Assembly (NCBI RefSeq): GCF_963678975.1
Contig: NC_089277.1
Location: 25,308,672-25,372,671 of the forward strand
Direction of reading: 5' to 3'
DNA from: Dysidea avara
Lineage: Eukaryota; Porifera; Demospongiae; Dictyoceratida; Dysideidae
DNA length: 64,000 nt
Below the pieces are notes generated by a model. That model was not told where the DNA came from. It saw only the letters and a list, made by a program, of their open reading frames with translations, and did not search any database. Position numbers and translations under genes: made by a program. Position 1 is the stretch's first letter, and every line of letters begins with the position of its first letter. Positions 23,159-34,163 of the stretch are shown piece by piece.

Positions 23159-23962
23159 CAGGCCCGTAGCCAGGGGGGGTTCGGGGGGTTCTGAAGAACC
23201 GCCCTCTTGGAAAAAAGGTCCACAATTTCAGTAAAATGGTCCACAATTTTAGCAAAAAGGTCCACAATTTTAGTATACAAGTCCCAATTTTCAGGAGCAA
23301 AAGTTCATTAGCTACAGTTTACTAGATACTACTAATAAGAAGCTAAATTAAGTGCTCTGAGTAACTAATTCAGTGCTTGTATTAAATGCAATGCAAGATC
23401 GAGATACTCTAATAGAACAGTCAACCACTCTAATAGAACAATCACTCTAATAGAACAGTCACAATTGCATTTTCTTTTAAAAGCTATACTTAATTTACAT
23501 GTAGATTGTCTAAACCGAGCTTTCATTAAAATATAAGATTATGGTGGACAAGCCCCTCCATGCAGAGCCCACGAATAGCATCCATGCTTCAACTCCATGC
23601 AATGTGTTGTTTCTCATTCTTATTTACTGTGACATTCCAATATATTATATTTAGACACATGCATGTGCAGATGTGCATGATATAATTACAGTAGCAGTAG
23701 AGACTAGAGATATTTTTCCAGATATCATCCATACAGCTGGTCTTCAGTTTACCTATCATTTTTATTGACTGAAATGCCACTAAATTCAACCTTTTAGCAT
23801 CTATTTTCAAAAAATTTTCTGGGGGGGGCATGCCCCCAGACCCCCCTAGATTGGGTGTGCTTCGCACACCCAGTCTCAGTACCTTTATTAATCATCATGC
23901 AAGTAAAGGTCCACTTTTGGTCAAAAAGAACCCCCCTTTCAAAATCCCTGGCTACGGGCCTG
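23159..23962 (-). mobile_element. CAGGCCCGTAGCCAGG element, 5-bp TSD
   Basis: The ends caggcccgtagccagg (23159) and cctggctacgggcctg (ending 23962) are perfect inverted repeats, flanked by ccatt on both sides (23154-23158, 23963-23967). Internal sequence (repeated ggtccacaattt words, three 'CTCTAATAGAACARTCA' words at 23397-23462, and a gggggcatgccccc region) is shared in inverted orientation with 46979-47677 and 53456-54331. It is 804 bp with no transposase. Confidence 0.87.
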
Positions 23963-24211
23963 CCATTCTTAGTGGTTGACACTCATCTTTAGAAATCCAT
24001 TCATGAATGCCGTATATTGCAAACTGTTCAAGGTGGAAATGTTTCACGGATGTGGGTCCATAATTCGCTGGAAAACTTTCGCAGTTTTTGATTTTTAAAT
24101 TCCTAGCTACCAAGTGCACGTGCTTTAATTTTACCATGTAGCTACAGATTACGTGAGTTAGTAATTAACTATATGAGATTCATAGATACCTATTGCAATT
24201 CAAAGGTCATA

Positions 24212-25440
24212 ATGGCAGAACCGACAGAAGAAAGAGAATTTGAAATGAGCAGCTGTGTTCGTGGGTATCACGTTTATCAAGCTATATGGTTACCATTATC
24301 ACATTTATCAAGCTATATGGTTGCCATTCATCAGTGAACAGGAACTGTAGAAGAGAAACCACTAATCCACGAGCTAGTTACACTGTATATGGTTACCCGT
24401 ATAAAGGATGGAGCAATGGTAGGGTACGTACCTTGCTTTATATCAGCATTGTGCTTGCTGTTTATTTAATAAGGTGGTCCATTTACTGCACCGTGACTGA
24501 ATGGTGGCGTTTTTTCCCATGACCTTCTGCAAGGTGGAATGGAGATACCTTGTACAACTCGTTTCATAGAATTTAAAAAGTAAGAAGTTTCTTTTCTACC
24601 AAATGCTGTAATTTCAATTCTCTTGGCAATACCAATGATGATACCAGTTACATTATATCTATTCAGCTAGCTCATCTTCCCAATGCTAGTATCAACACAA
24701 GTTCCAGGGAGAAAGTGCTCTGTGTGGTACAGTCTGAGAAAGATGCACTCACAGATGGTTTCGGTCACAGTTCAACATCAGAGTACACAGTCAGCAGCAC
24801 TAGTAATCAGCAGTTCTTGCAATCTTTGTTGATGTTCCAAACTATCACTGTGTCACAGGAGCCATGAGATCCTATTATCAGCATGGACCATCTAGCTGGA
24901 GTTATTGACCAATCTCCAATTTGGACAATGATTGAGCACTGTGATGAAAATGACAAACTTATAATAATAAACCACTATGAGCTTACTGATAAGCATATCC
25001 AATTTGCTCAATGGTTGATCAAGCAACAATTTCCCTAAATAGGTGGTCTTTGCCTACATTGCAGCAAAATACATCACTAGGCTCCCGAACTGCAAATTCC
25101 ATTCAGATCGTCCACTGTGAGAAAAGGAAACACTGGATAATGGTTTCTACTAAGTGGTGTAAAGGTACTCAAGTAGTGGTATATGATTCCATCTTTACAA
25201 AATTGGTTATGCGAATGTTTGGGTTAAAGAGAGCCAATGACATAATAATGATGCCGATACAGAAACAAGAAGGATCATCTGATTGTGGTGTTTTAGCCAT
25301 ATCTGTCATGACTTCACTGGTATACGACAAAGATCCATGTAAAATTAAATACAAGAGATCTGACCTATGAGAGCATCTTATAGACTGCTTCACAAAAAAG
25401 AAGCTCACTAGTTCCCAAAGGAGTAAAAAGCTACTCTTAG
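24212..25440 (+). pseudogene. Degraded gene: VRGYHVY (HIRAN-like) N-terminus and Ulp1-like cysteine protease region
   Basis: From the ATG at 24212 the frame reads MAEPTEEREFEMSSCVRGYHVYQAIW. A 31-bp direct duplication (24268-24298 / 24299-24329) then shifts the frame. Later pieces in other frames still read CRRETTNPRASYTV, SIYCTVT and DLLQGGMEIPC, giving the order of a family I know from repetitive genes in sponges and molluscs. Farther on, 24883-25440 reads a helical stretch (DKHIQFAQWLIKQQF), a stop, and then, in the next frame, HWIMVS, VVVYDS and QKQEGSSDCGVLAIS. These are the His, Asp, Gln and Cys boxes of Ulp1/C48-type proteases. A stop at 25368 interrupts it again. It is probably transposon-derived and not functional. 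Confidence 0.62.
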
Positions 25441-25830
25441 GCCTGAGTCAAACATGCTCAAAATTTTTCCCAAATTGCTTGCAGGAATTTCCCAAATTTT
25501 TCACCCATTATGCTCTTCAGTGTTGCCATTATGCTTGCATTATGCTCCTAGGTTAGCAACATTTCTCACAATCATCTTTGAACATTTTAATTAGTGAATG
25601 CTCTATTAGAGTAGTATTTCACTACAAAGTGACTGTTCTATTAGAGAGTATCAATTTAAAGAGCTATGTACGATGTATTTGAGTGCTCTATTGTCATTTG
25701 CAGTTTCCACTGACTGCTGTGTTAGGGAGTATCGATCAATTTTAATAGAATTAAGCTCCACAGTTTGAAATATCCACCTAATATGCTAGCATTATGCTGG
25801 CATATTTGATGTAGGCCTAGCTACTCTCCA
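25440..25830 (-). repeat. Dispersed repeat, inverted partner of 17085-17440
   Basis: The reverse complement matches 17085-17440 in order, including the two 'TAATAGARYAGTCA' words (25592-25645 and 25712-25735) and the gcattatgctcctaggttagcaa region, split here as gcattatgctcc and taggttagcaac. Confidence 0.6.
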
Positions 25831-26059
25831 TTATGTGTGAGATGTTTAGCAATATTTTGTGACTGATAATTTGTTGATTTTGTTATTTTTGTACAATCAC
25901 ATGTTTAAATGAAAAGGTAATTAATGAAGATAGTTAATTGCAAATTGTCCACTGTAACACTACAAAATGTTCTACAATCCAAGCATATCTGTAATTCCAG
26001 CTGCTCTAAAGCCATTGCGGATTATGTCTCTATGATACCGGTATTTGTTTGCATGTATT

Positions 26060-27566
26060 GTTAAAATTCTTTCAACCAACTACCACCTAGTGGCTTCATC
26101 ACATGCAAGGGAAAAGTGATTGGCTGCAGTGGGGATCCATCATCTTGTTGGTCAAAGATTTGATCGGCATACCACTGTTGAAATTTTGATTTTATAAACT
26201 CTTTAGCAGACTTGTTATTACTTAGGTCTAGAGGCTGTAAGCGCTCCATGCAATTTGGTGAAACAAACATAATATGTGACCGGATGTGCGAAAAGGGGTC
26301 TTCCACACACATGCAATATACCAACTTTGATGATCTATAACTTCAGAGAAAAGGCTAATGGCTTGAAATTTGGTCAGCAGTGCGTACCAACATAGCTTAA
26401 TGGATAGAGAAAATTTCAGGCTTATCTACTACTTGAACACTAAGTTTTGGTCTTCCAAGTTCATAGAATTAGATGTGTGTAGAAGACCCCTTTTCGCAGA
26501 TCCGGTCACATATCAACATGGATATCCTCCAACATCTGCAGAACATCACTGGTTAGCTGCCCTTTAAAATTGTCAAGTATACAGAGGGTTCTCTGGTTGC
26601 TATAAAGTTTCAGTTCCATCCGTTTCTTTGAAAGGTGAGGACTAAGAATTTTAAAAAGTACAGGGGTGCATAATCTTTGGTAGTACTCTCATTTTCCCAG
26701 TGATTAAGTGTACATGTAACATATCAATCTGTTGGAAAAGTGGTAGAGGGAAAGCAAGCAGATGTTGTACCATGGTATATGAGTTGGGGAGGGAGAAAAC
26801 AGCCATCAAGAGTCACACTGGTTGTTTGAAGTTTGTCATCAATTCCAGCAATAGGTACTTTTTTAGCCTTGTTTTTCCATGGTCCATGATAACACAGGGA
26901 CATATTTTAATCCTGTGTGATCCCAATTCACTATCAAGGGTGGAGAAATTTCTTCCATCATCATGATACCTTTAATGCTGTACAAATGGTTTGTCTTAAG
27001 CTCTTCAAAATTCTCAATGGCAATTTTTGCTTTAGTATTGCCTTTTCTCTTTACATATTCCATGCGGACGAGCAAATAGTGGTCTCAATCTTTTGTAAAA
27101 ATAACATGCCCATGTCTCTCTGCCAGAATTCTGCTGTCCCTCCTGCTCCTGACAATTATTCTGGCGCTGGCTATTACTTTCTGCCTGTTTGCAATACCCC
27201 CTACATTCCTCAGTTCTATCAATTATGTCTGTACCTGCTTATCAATAGTATTGGCAAGCATTGACAGGTGGCCCATTTTCTTCAAAGGCAATTTTGTAAT
27301 ATTTGTATCCTTCTTCATATTTCCAGTTCTTCCAAGTATAGCTTTTTCAAGCCATGAACCGTACTTTCCTTAAGTGTATCGTCTTTAAAAATTTTTTTTG
27401 CGAAATGACAGACGATGCATGCTTGTGCTGTGCATTTTCCAATAGTAGCCCTCTGTTCATCATCTAGCTTCAAATATGCTGAACGCTTGCCGCTAGAACT
27501 CTCTATGGCTGCTGTAACTTCATCGTTCTCTGCCTTGATGATAACCAACTCTTGCTGAAAGATCAT
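26060..27566 (-). pseudogene. pogo/Tigger-like (DDE_1) transposase relic
   Basis: On the minus strand from 27566 it reads a helix-turn-helix-like region with ESTVHGLKKLYLEEL, then (about 27075-26863) KRKGNTKAKI and VNWDHTGLKYVPVLSWTM. That segment contains the first catalytic Asp in the 'NWDHTG' motif of this family. After the MITE at 26275-26510 it reads FVSPNCMERLQPLDLSNNKSAKEFIKSKF, the 'LQPLD.S.NK..K' end block of DDE_1 transposases. Frame breaks and a stop near 27230 show it is dead. It lies antisense within the 12 kb intron of sulfotransferase gene 2. Confidence 0.82.
26275..26510. mobile_element. TGTGACCGGATCTGCG MITE inside the pogo-like relic, TA target site
   Basis: The ends tgtgaccggatgtgcgaaaa and ttttcgcagatccggtcaca are inverted repeats of about 30 bp (to ggggtcttc / gaagacccc), flanked by TA on both sides (26273-26274, 26511-26512). 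It is 236 bp. It interrupts the transposase coding strand between the HVD and MFVSPNC segments, so it is younger than the transposon. It is a sister family of 20242-20490 and shares the outer TGTGACCGG. Confidence 0.87.
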
Positions 27567-27960
27567 GCAGGAAGGGGCATGTCACAAGCATCTTTCCTAT
27601 ATGGTTAAAATACTTCCACAACGCCATTCTTTTCAAATCTCACAAAGAAATTTTATAAAATTACAGCATGGTCTCATCCTGCTGCTCATGCAAAAGTTGA
27701 GCATGTGGGAAAGTCTGGACGAGACTACTATATTCCTGGTAAAAGTTTCACAGTTTTCTAACAATCTGCAAAACTTTTACACCTCGAACAATTTGCAATA
27801 TACAGTACTGTAGCATCCTAAATAAACTAATGGTACAAATAATTTTATGTATAGTGCATTGGTGCAGCTAAAGTCAATGATTTCCTGCCATTTGGTCTCA
27901 TAAACTCATTGCATACATGCTCATCATTATTAGTGGTGGTTGTCTAGCTACTTAAATCCT

Positions 27961-28500
27961 AAAATGTTTGGGCTAATTATATCCGTCAGAATAACATGGT
28001 ACTAGTTTTTGGGCAATACTTTTTTGTGGGACATCCAAACCTTTGTGATCCCTACCAGTACCGCTCTAGTAAATTATACTCACATGGGCAATTGACTAGT
28101 CCATATGTTGTGCATAACCCTTTGCAAGCATTCTCTCTAAAGTGAATAAATACATGCAGACTGCATCTCAGTACACTAAGCTTCATGATAAACATTCACT
28201 AATTCCATGAAATGATTGATCAGCATATTCAGTTAATTTTAGAGTAGAATCTTAATGGCAGCCATTGTGAAAGACAGCATGTAGCCATGGTTTTTTATAC
28301 ACAATGCATCACTTGCTTGCAAGCAGTTGTAAAAAAGATTAACAAAATAGACTTTTTAAAAGAAAAGAGCTGCCCATGTGAGTATAATTTACTAGAGCGG
28401 TACTGGCAGGGATCACAAAGGTTTGGATGTCCCACAAAAAAGTATTGCCCAAAAACTAGTGTCATGTTATTCTGAAGGATATAATTAGCCCAAACATTTT
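27961..28500. mobile_element. Inverted-repeat element with about 130-bp arms
   Basis: The left arm begins aaaatgtttgggctaattat; the right arm is its complement, ending at 28500. Complementarity continues through the tttgggcaatactttttt and ggtttggatgtccc stretches to the tactagagcggtactgg/tgcccatgtgag words near 28090 and 28375. The arms flank about 280 bp of unique sequence. No clear target duplication. Confidence 0.82.
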
Positions 28501-28532
28501 CAAAGTGACCTGAAAATGTTATGATGAGTTTC

Positions 28533-28868
28533 TATCTAATCCCCAAAACAGCCAAGGTGTAAAAAAAGAGTGCAGCCCACAGAAAGGCTATGGTGAAAAA
28601 AGATGGGAAATCCAAGGTGGCGGCCAGAATAAGAAATGGCTGTGATGGTAGGTTAATGGTAAAAAATTTAAGAACAACAATTCAGGTGAATTTGGTGCCT
28701 CTTGGTCTTGGCACAAAATTCACCTGAATTGTCATTATTAAAATTTTTACCATTAACCTACCATCACAGCCATTTCTTGGCTGCCACCTTGGATTTCACA
28801 TCTTTTTTCATCATAGCCTGTCTGAGGGTCGCACTCTTTTTTTACAGCTTGGCTGTTTTGGATTAGAT
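28533..28868. mobile_element. Foldback MITE (ATCTAATCC...GGATTAGAT) with about 140-bp arms
   Basis: Left arm atctaatccccaaaacagcc, right arm ggctgttttggattagat. The arms are complementary nearly to the centre (taggttaatggtaaaaa / tttttaccattaaccta; attcaggtgaatttggtgcc / ggcacaaaattcacctgaat). A relative lies at 61588-61791. Confidence 0.85.
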
Positions 28869-29021
28869 TTCACTTCTTTTTGTATTTGTATACCCCAAAG
28901 CTGGCCTATGGCTGGCTTTATGGCTTTTTAACCTATCATTTTTTTCTTTACCACAGGAAGAAGAACAAGATGAAGCAGATTTTAAATACTATAACTATTT
29001 CAGATTTTAGTAATGTACAAA

Positions 29022-29063
29022 TTATATATATATATATATATATATACACTGTATATATATATA
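29022..29063. repeat. (TA)n microsatellite
   Basis: Mostly uninterrupted TA dinucleotides with a short CACTG break. Confidence 0.9.
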
Positions 29064-29109
29064 ATACAAATACACACATTTATTACATGTCAATTATTTC
29101 CTATAGATA

Positions 29110-29830
29110 ACCTGTTTGCAGCTGATCTCTCTACTGGGTGACTTGAAATGTAGCTGAACTCTCTACAGGGTGACTTTGTTTGTAGCTGAACTCTCTACAA
29201 TGTGATTTGTTTCTTACTGATACAGTAGTATCTCTGCAGGGTTACTTTGTCTGGCTTATCTCTCTAAAGGGTGATTTGTTTTTGTAGCTGAACTCTCTAC
29301 AGCGTGATCCTCTAGCTTAACTCTCTACAGGATGACTTGTTTGTAGCTGAACTATCTGCAGGGTGATTTCTTTGTAGCTGAACTCTCTACATGGTGATCC
29401 TTCTAGCTGATCTCTCTACAGGATGACTTTTTCTAGCTGAACTCTCTACAGGGTGATTTGTTTGTAGCTGAACTCTCTACAAGGTAACTTCTTCTAGCTG
29501 ACCTTTCTACAGGGCGATTTGTTTGTAGCTGAATTCTCTACAAGGTGATTTGTTTACAGCTGAACTCTCTACATGGTAGTTTCTTTGTAGCTAAACTTTC
29601 TACAATGTAACTTCTTCTAGCTGAACTCTCCACAGGGTGACTTGTTTCTAGCAGATCTCTCTACAGGGTGACTTGTTTCTAGTTGAACTCTCTACAGATG
29701 ATTTGTTTGCAGCTGAACTCTCTACATGATGGCTTCTTTGTAGCTGAACTCTCTATTAGGTACCTTCTTCTAGATGATTTGACTACAGGGTAACTTGTTT
29801 GTAGCTGAATCCCCTACAGAATAACTTGCA
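29110..29830 (+). repeat. Minisatellite, about 30-bp unit, roughly 24 units
   Basis: The unit approximates TAGCTGAACTCTCTACAGGG followed by TGACTTGTTTG. Units vary in length (about 27-32 bp) and by scattered substitutions, so the array is old. It sits directly upstream of the dispersed repeat copy at 29892. Confidence 0.92.
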
Positions 29831-29891
29831 ATGCAATGAAATTGAGTAAATTGCAAACACAGTTGAATGCTGTATTAGGGTGACTGTTCTA

Positions 29892-31385
29892 TTAGAGTAT
29901 CTCGATCTCGCATTTGCTACACGTAGTTGCCTTTCGAATCACAACTCAGTGGTTTGTAATTTGATTCTTCTGTACTACTGCAAGGTAGGGTTTCCACTCA
30001 AAATAGGAAGGTGCTTCGTTTTGTTGTTTCTATAGATTTTCACACAGATTTACCTTTATGATAAAGCAAACAAGTGCTATATTGATATTGGAATGTTTGC
30101 AGCAGTCACTATCAACACAATTTGACCATATGTAAATATCCAAAAAGTGGTCACATGACCAAAAATCCCTTCATATAGGATTTCCACCGAAAAATATGAT
30201 GATGCCTTGACCTTTTCATTGTTTCTGATGATTTTCATGTATGCTGACCTTAAGATAAAATAAACAAGTGCTAATAATTATTAAACCATCTATTACTTTC
30301 AATATCAATGCACTTTTAATTGTAAACACCCAAAAGTGGTCACGTGGTCAATAATCCCATTATAGCTATAAAGGATGTGCTATAGCACTACAAGATGTAG
30401 AAGTCTTCATTATAAGGCAAGAAAATACATTAACTGTGACTTGGTCACCCTAAAATACGATGATTTGCTAATAAACTGCCCAATTTAACTATTATGATAT
30501 TTTTGGTCACGTGACCACTTTTTGCATGTTATTGTGTTAAACTTATGCTGATACCCAATGCTACAAGCAATCCAATAATAAATTAGCACTTGTTTGCTTT
30601 ATCTTAAAGGTCAGTCTGTGTGAAAATCACCAGAAACAACAAAAGGAAGCACCATCCTATTTGAGTTGGAAACCCTATGCAAGGACTTTTTATGATGATT
30701 ATTCCAGCTACATACTGATTTTCAGCTCGTTGCTCTAAACGGTTTGCCTGGTAGACACGAAAACTAATAGTTTTTTTTATTCATAAAAATCGATCGCATA
30801 ATTTTGACACAGGTTGGGTTTTGTGTCATATCTCCATGGTCTTTATCCCAATTCCTTTCAAACTACAAAAATACACTCCTACGATGGTTGCTCCATCTAC
30901 ACATCAATTTTCAACTGATTCCTCCAAGGGGTTTACCCTGTAGGCATGACAGACCTTCGACCTTATTCTACGCAACAAATCGATCATAACTCCTTGAATG
31001 TTCATCGGATTCCTACCAATGTTGGTACTGAGATTCGCCTTAATGAGCCCTTTACGTGTGCCGAATTTCAGCCCCATCCGAACACGCATTCGTGTTTTAT
31101 GGCGGATTTTGTGAAGTGTGCAAAATGAAGAAGAAAAAAACGAAGAAATTAAAACGACATTTTGTTCGTTCGTATCTTGGAAATGGCTGGAGCGACTTTC
31201 TTCAAATTTGGTATGTAGACTCCCCTAACTGGCTGGCACATCTCTAACAAATGTGGTTCTAATCGGATTAGGGATCACAGAACTACATAGGTGTCAAAAT
31301 TGCATTTTCTTTCTTCCTGTTAATATACTCACGGTGTGGCGTGCCGGCTTCTTGGGCCGTATGACACACTACCGTGTGTCTTGAT
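29892..31385 (+). repeat. Dispersed repeat, copy 2, interrupted by a MITE
   Basis: Same family as 1-803: shared start (ttagagtatctcgatctcgc), shared A/G-rich run at 31125-31150 and shared end (accgtgtgtcttgat ending 31385). The only large difference is the 692-bp insertion at 29986-30677. Its first bases are the 'ATTAGAGTATCTCGATC' word seen across the window. It lies in the intron of sulfotransferase gene 2. Confidence 0.85.
29986..30677. mobile_element. MITE with about 95-bp termini and 7-bp TSD
   Basis: The ends tagggtttcc and ggaaaccctа-type complement (ggaaacccta) open inverted repeats of about 95 bp that run to gataaagcaaacaagtgcta. The flanks tgcaagg at 29979-29985 and 30678-30684 are an exact 7-bp duplication, and copy 1 of the host repeat (positions 86-95) shows the empty site. 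A third, internal copy of the terminal sequence lies at about 30176-30283 (tttccaccgaaaaat to taaacaagtgctaat), and words like ggtcacgtgacc recur at 30150, 30335 and 30510. Confidence 0.87.
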
Positions 31386-32219
31386 GTACAAATTATGCAA
31401 AATTATTTACAACATTTTCTAATGGCTGGCTGACTTTAGTTATATAGCCATTAGTTTACAGTTGCACATGCAAAAATCTGTGACGGCAAAACAGTTATTT
31501 TGTATACTTGCACAATTTACTTCTGAAACAGAGAATTATATGGTAGTACTTTCTGCAATCACTTGACAGTGTGGTCGAATACATTACATGAATAGCATAA
31601 GGGACTGTGAGTTGCAAGCCACTCTATATATTGTGCCCCATCATTACAGATGCTGGCTGCTGTACTCCGGCAAGTCATATGAAGCAGGATCTCGTAATGA
31701 AAATAAATGACATGTCACACACAAAGTGCTATTATTACAATATATAGTATGTGCTATAATAATGGCCGATCATTGAACATTTGACTGGGTACACAACAAC
31801 TTGAACCAACTTTCTAAACACCAGAAATTGCTCTGTATAGTTTTGGTGCACAACTTAAGGTGTCACCACATGACTTTCAGGTAATTTAAAAATTCTTTAT
31901 AACAAACCAGAGTTGCAAGTCTGTTATTACACTTCATATCACTGAAGATAACTATTGAATGTGAATACATCAGTCACTAGTCATAATATGACAATACAAG
32001 AGGTGCATGACTTATTATGGTCTCTCCTTCTGCTATGCAGTGTGACGGTTATTTCCAAAGTTCCATGCATGTATCTCTATAAAATTTATGTGCCAAGAAT
32101 TTATTAATTGATTTTAATTTTGTGTAATTCCTATTTCACAGGATAAATGGTTGTTCATATGTATAATAATATATATAATTTGTATTGCTGCACTAATGAT
32201 TGTGTGCTTTTGTTGACAG
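31386..32219 (+). other. End of the intron of gene 2
   Basis: No gene seen. The acceptor is tgttgacag ending at 32219. Confidence 0.6.
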
Positions 32220-32569
32220 ATAAAGTATCTGGACAATGGAAACGAACTGTTACTGAGATGTCAAACAAGTGGTCACATCACGTACAGGAATGTCTACAAA
32301 TGCAACATGCTCCCACATTGGTGGTCAAATATGAAAATCTAAAGGCTAATTTTATCAATGAATTGAGAAAGATTTTAGATTTTATAGGATATCATTACAC
32401 AGAGGATGATTTAAAGTGCACACTTCAATCGAACACTGAACAATTCCACAGGAAACACACTACAGATGTTGATCCATATTCTCCTATACAGAAGAAGAAT
32501 ATACTTAGTCAAATTGAGATAGCGAATGGATATTTAAGTCAGTATAATATCTCTTACACTATTTCCTAA
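32220..32569 (+). CDS. Sulfotransferase gene 2, exon 2 (C-terminal)
   Basis: The first two bases complete a split Asp codon (g|at), matching phase 1 of the exon at 19216. It encodes KVSGQWKRTVTEMSNKW, LVVKYENLKAN, ELRKILDFIGYHYTEDD, KCTL, QFHRKHTTDVDPYSP and ends at taa 32567-32569. It is closest to exon 2 of gene 3 (shared SNKW, FHRKHTTD, LSQYNI). The pairing with exon 1 at 19216, 12 kb upstream, is inferred from phase, order and subgroup identity; no other candidate lies between. Confidence 0.88.
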
Positions 32570-33275
32570 CTATTAATAATGAATTTATTGTGTCTAGCTC
32601 TGAAATTTGCATGTGCATATTTTTACATATGTAAGATAACATTAGTTAGACTTATAGGATGAACGATAGTGTTCAGTAATAGCTACGTACTTGCTTATCT
32701 TACTATGCAATGATTGGTATGGCATAAGTTTCATCAGCACACTAAATTTTAACATGTTCATTAAGGGTAAACTAAACCCTCATATGCGGTATGGCAGTTG
32801 TCTGGGTTTTATATAGTTTGGTAGAAACTAGTCTCATGAACAACTTTCTAAGATCACAATCCTCTGGGATGATTATTATTATTATTATACTGGGCAGACA
32901 GCATCAGCTGATTGTGCCCAGGGGACAAGGTCTGTCCCAAACAATTACAAAAAATCAATAATTACAATAAAGCAGTATTAAGATAAGTATCTAATTGTTC
33001 CTGAAATAAATCTAGTGAGTTAGAATCAACAACATGTTGAGGGAGATCATTCCATTCTCCTATGATACTCGTTGATAAGAATTTAGAAGTACCACCATCG
33101 CCATGGAAAAGGGTAGAGCTTGGCTAACTGCCGTGAGACTAAATACACAAGCTACCAGCTTAGTGAAATCCAAGATCTCCCCTTAATTGCTGTGCATTGC
33201 TAGCCTCGAATAGCATCGAATCTTTGAGTTATCAAACATAATATAGTCATTAAAACTTAACGTTATTATCAGTGG
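32570..33275. other. Intergenic after gene 2
   Basis: A short (ATT)n run lies at about 32874-32890. Otherwise nothing recognised. Confidence 0.45.
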
Positions 33276-33655
33276 TAGGCACCAGCCTATTATGCTGGCA
33301 TAATTTTGAGCATATTAGGTGCCTGAAAGCATCAAGCATAATGCTAGCATAATAATTGTCATACTGTAAGCAAAATTGCATGTCACAGATTAAAAGGTTG
33401 ACTTACAATAAGAACAGTTGATGCCACTGATATAGCATTAAGTAGTTATCTGACACAACTGTTATTATAGTTTACAATGCAGCCAAATTCTTTTATATTT
33501 AACCAGTTGTTCATAAGCCTAAGTTTATCATTATCCATAGAAAGTAATAAAACATTGGAACTGTGGCAAAAAAAAATTGAGCACGATAAGCCAATTTTTT
33601 AACACTGCAGCATAGCACAATAGGCAGAATTAAAAGCATAATAGGCTGGTGCCTA
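33276..33655. mobile_element. TAGGCACCAGCC element, 8-bp TSD
   Basis: The ends taggcaccagcctattatgc and gcataataggctggtgccta are perfect inverted repeats. The flanks atcagtgg at 33268-33275 and 33656-33663 are an exact 8-bp duplication. The interior is rich in gcataat/attatgc words. A second complete copy is at 50566-51087. Confidence 0.92.
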
Positions 33656-33902
33656 ATCAGTGGAGGTAATTGTATGATATTAATTAATCTAGTGAAACAG
33701 ATCGAGGTATAGAATATGCTATAGTCTGGTCTCCATGCCTGCACTATATACATGCAATATCAGAAAAAACCAAGAGGTTCAACCCTTTTGTTACAAATGG
33801 CTTCTTTCAGCATAGTACTGTAACGAACACTAAAGTGGTAGCCATTACTCAAACATACTCTTTAACTTGTAGTCCTGTAACTATATATGTTTAGTTTACA
33901 AA

Positions 33903-34163
33903 TGTGACCGGGCCTGCAAAAATAGGGCATGTGGGTACATAAGAATTGCCTACTTTGTCATATTTTGATTCGTCATAACTTTCCATTCCATAACCGCTCA
34001 GCCACGAACTTTTCAACATGTATTACAATTTTATTTGGCTTTAACTTACAAGTTACAGAATAAAAATATTCCATTCCACTACTGAGATATGAGATGTTAT
34101 GTGTCAGGGTGTAGTTTGTGCCCACAAGGCCCCACATGCCCTATTTTCGCAGACCCGGTCACA
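33903..34163. mobile_element. TGTGACCGG-family MITE
   Basis: tgtgaccgggcctgcaaaaa to ttttcgcagacccggtcaca, 261 bp, with termini and interior like 20242-20490 (inverted relative to it, judging from the gtgtagtttgtgcccaca side). The flanking dinucleotides are aa/aa instead of ta/ta. Confidence 0.82.

Noticed and set aside
29110-29830. Tandem array as a CRISPR
   Set aside because: Repeats are contiguous, of variable length and without unique spacers, in an animal genome.
32147-32219. ATG at 32147 as the start of a separate small gene
   Set aside because: The sequence before 32220 is intron-like and ends in a good acceptor; conservation with exon 2 of genes 1 and 3 starts only after it.
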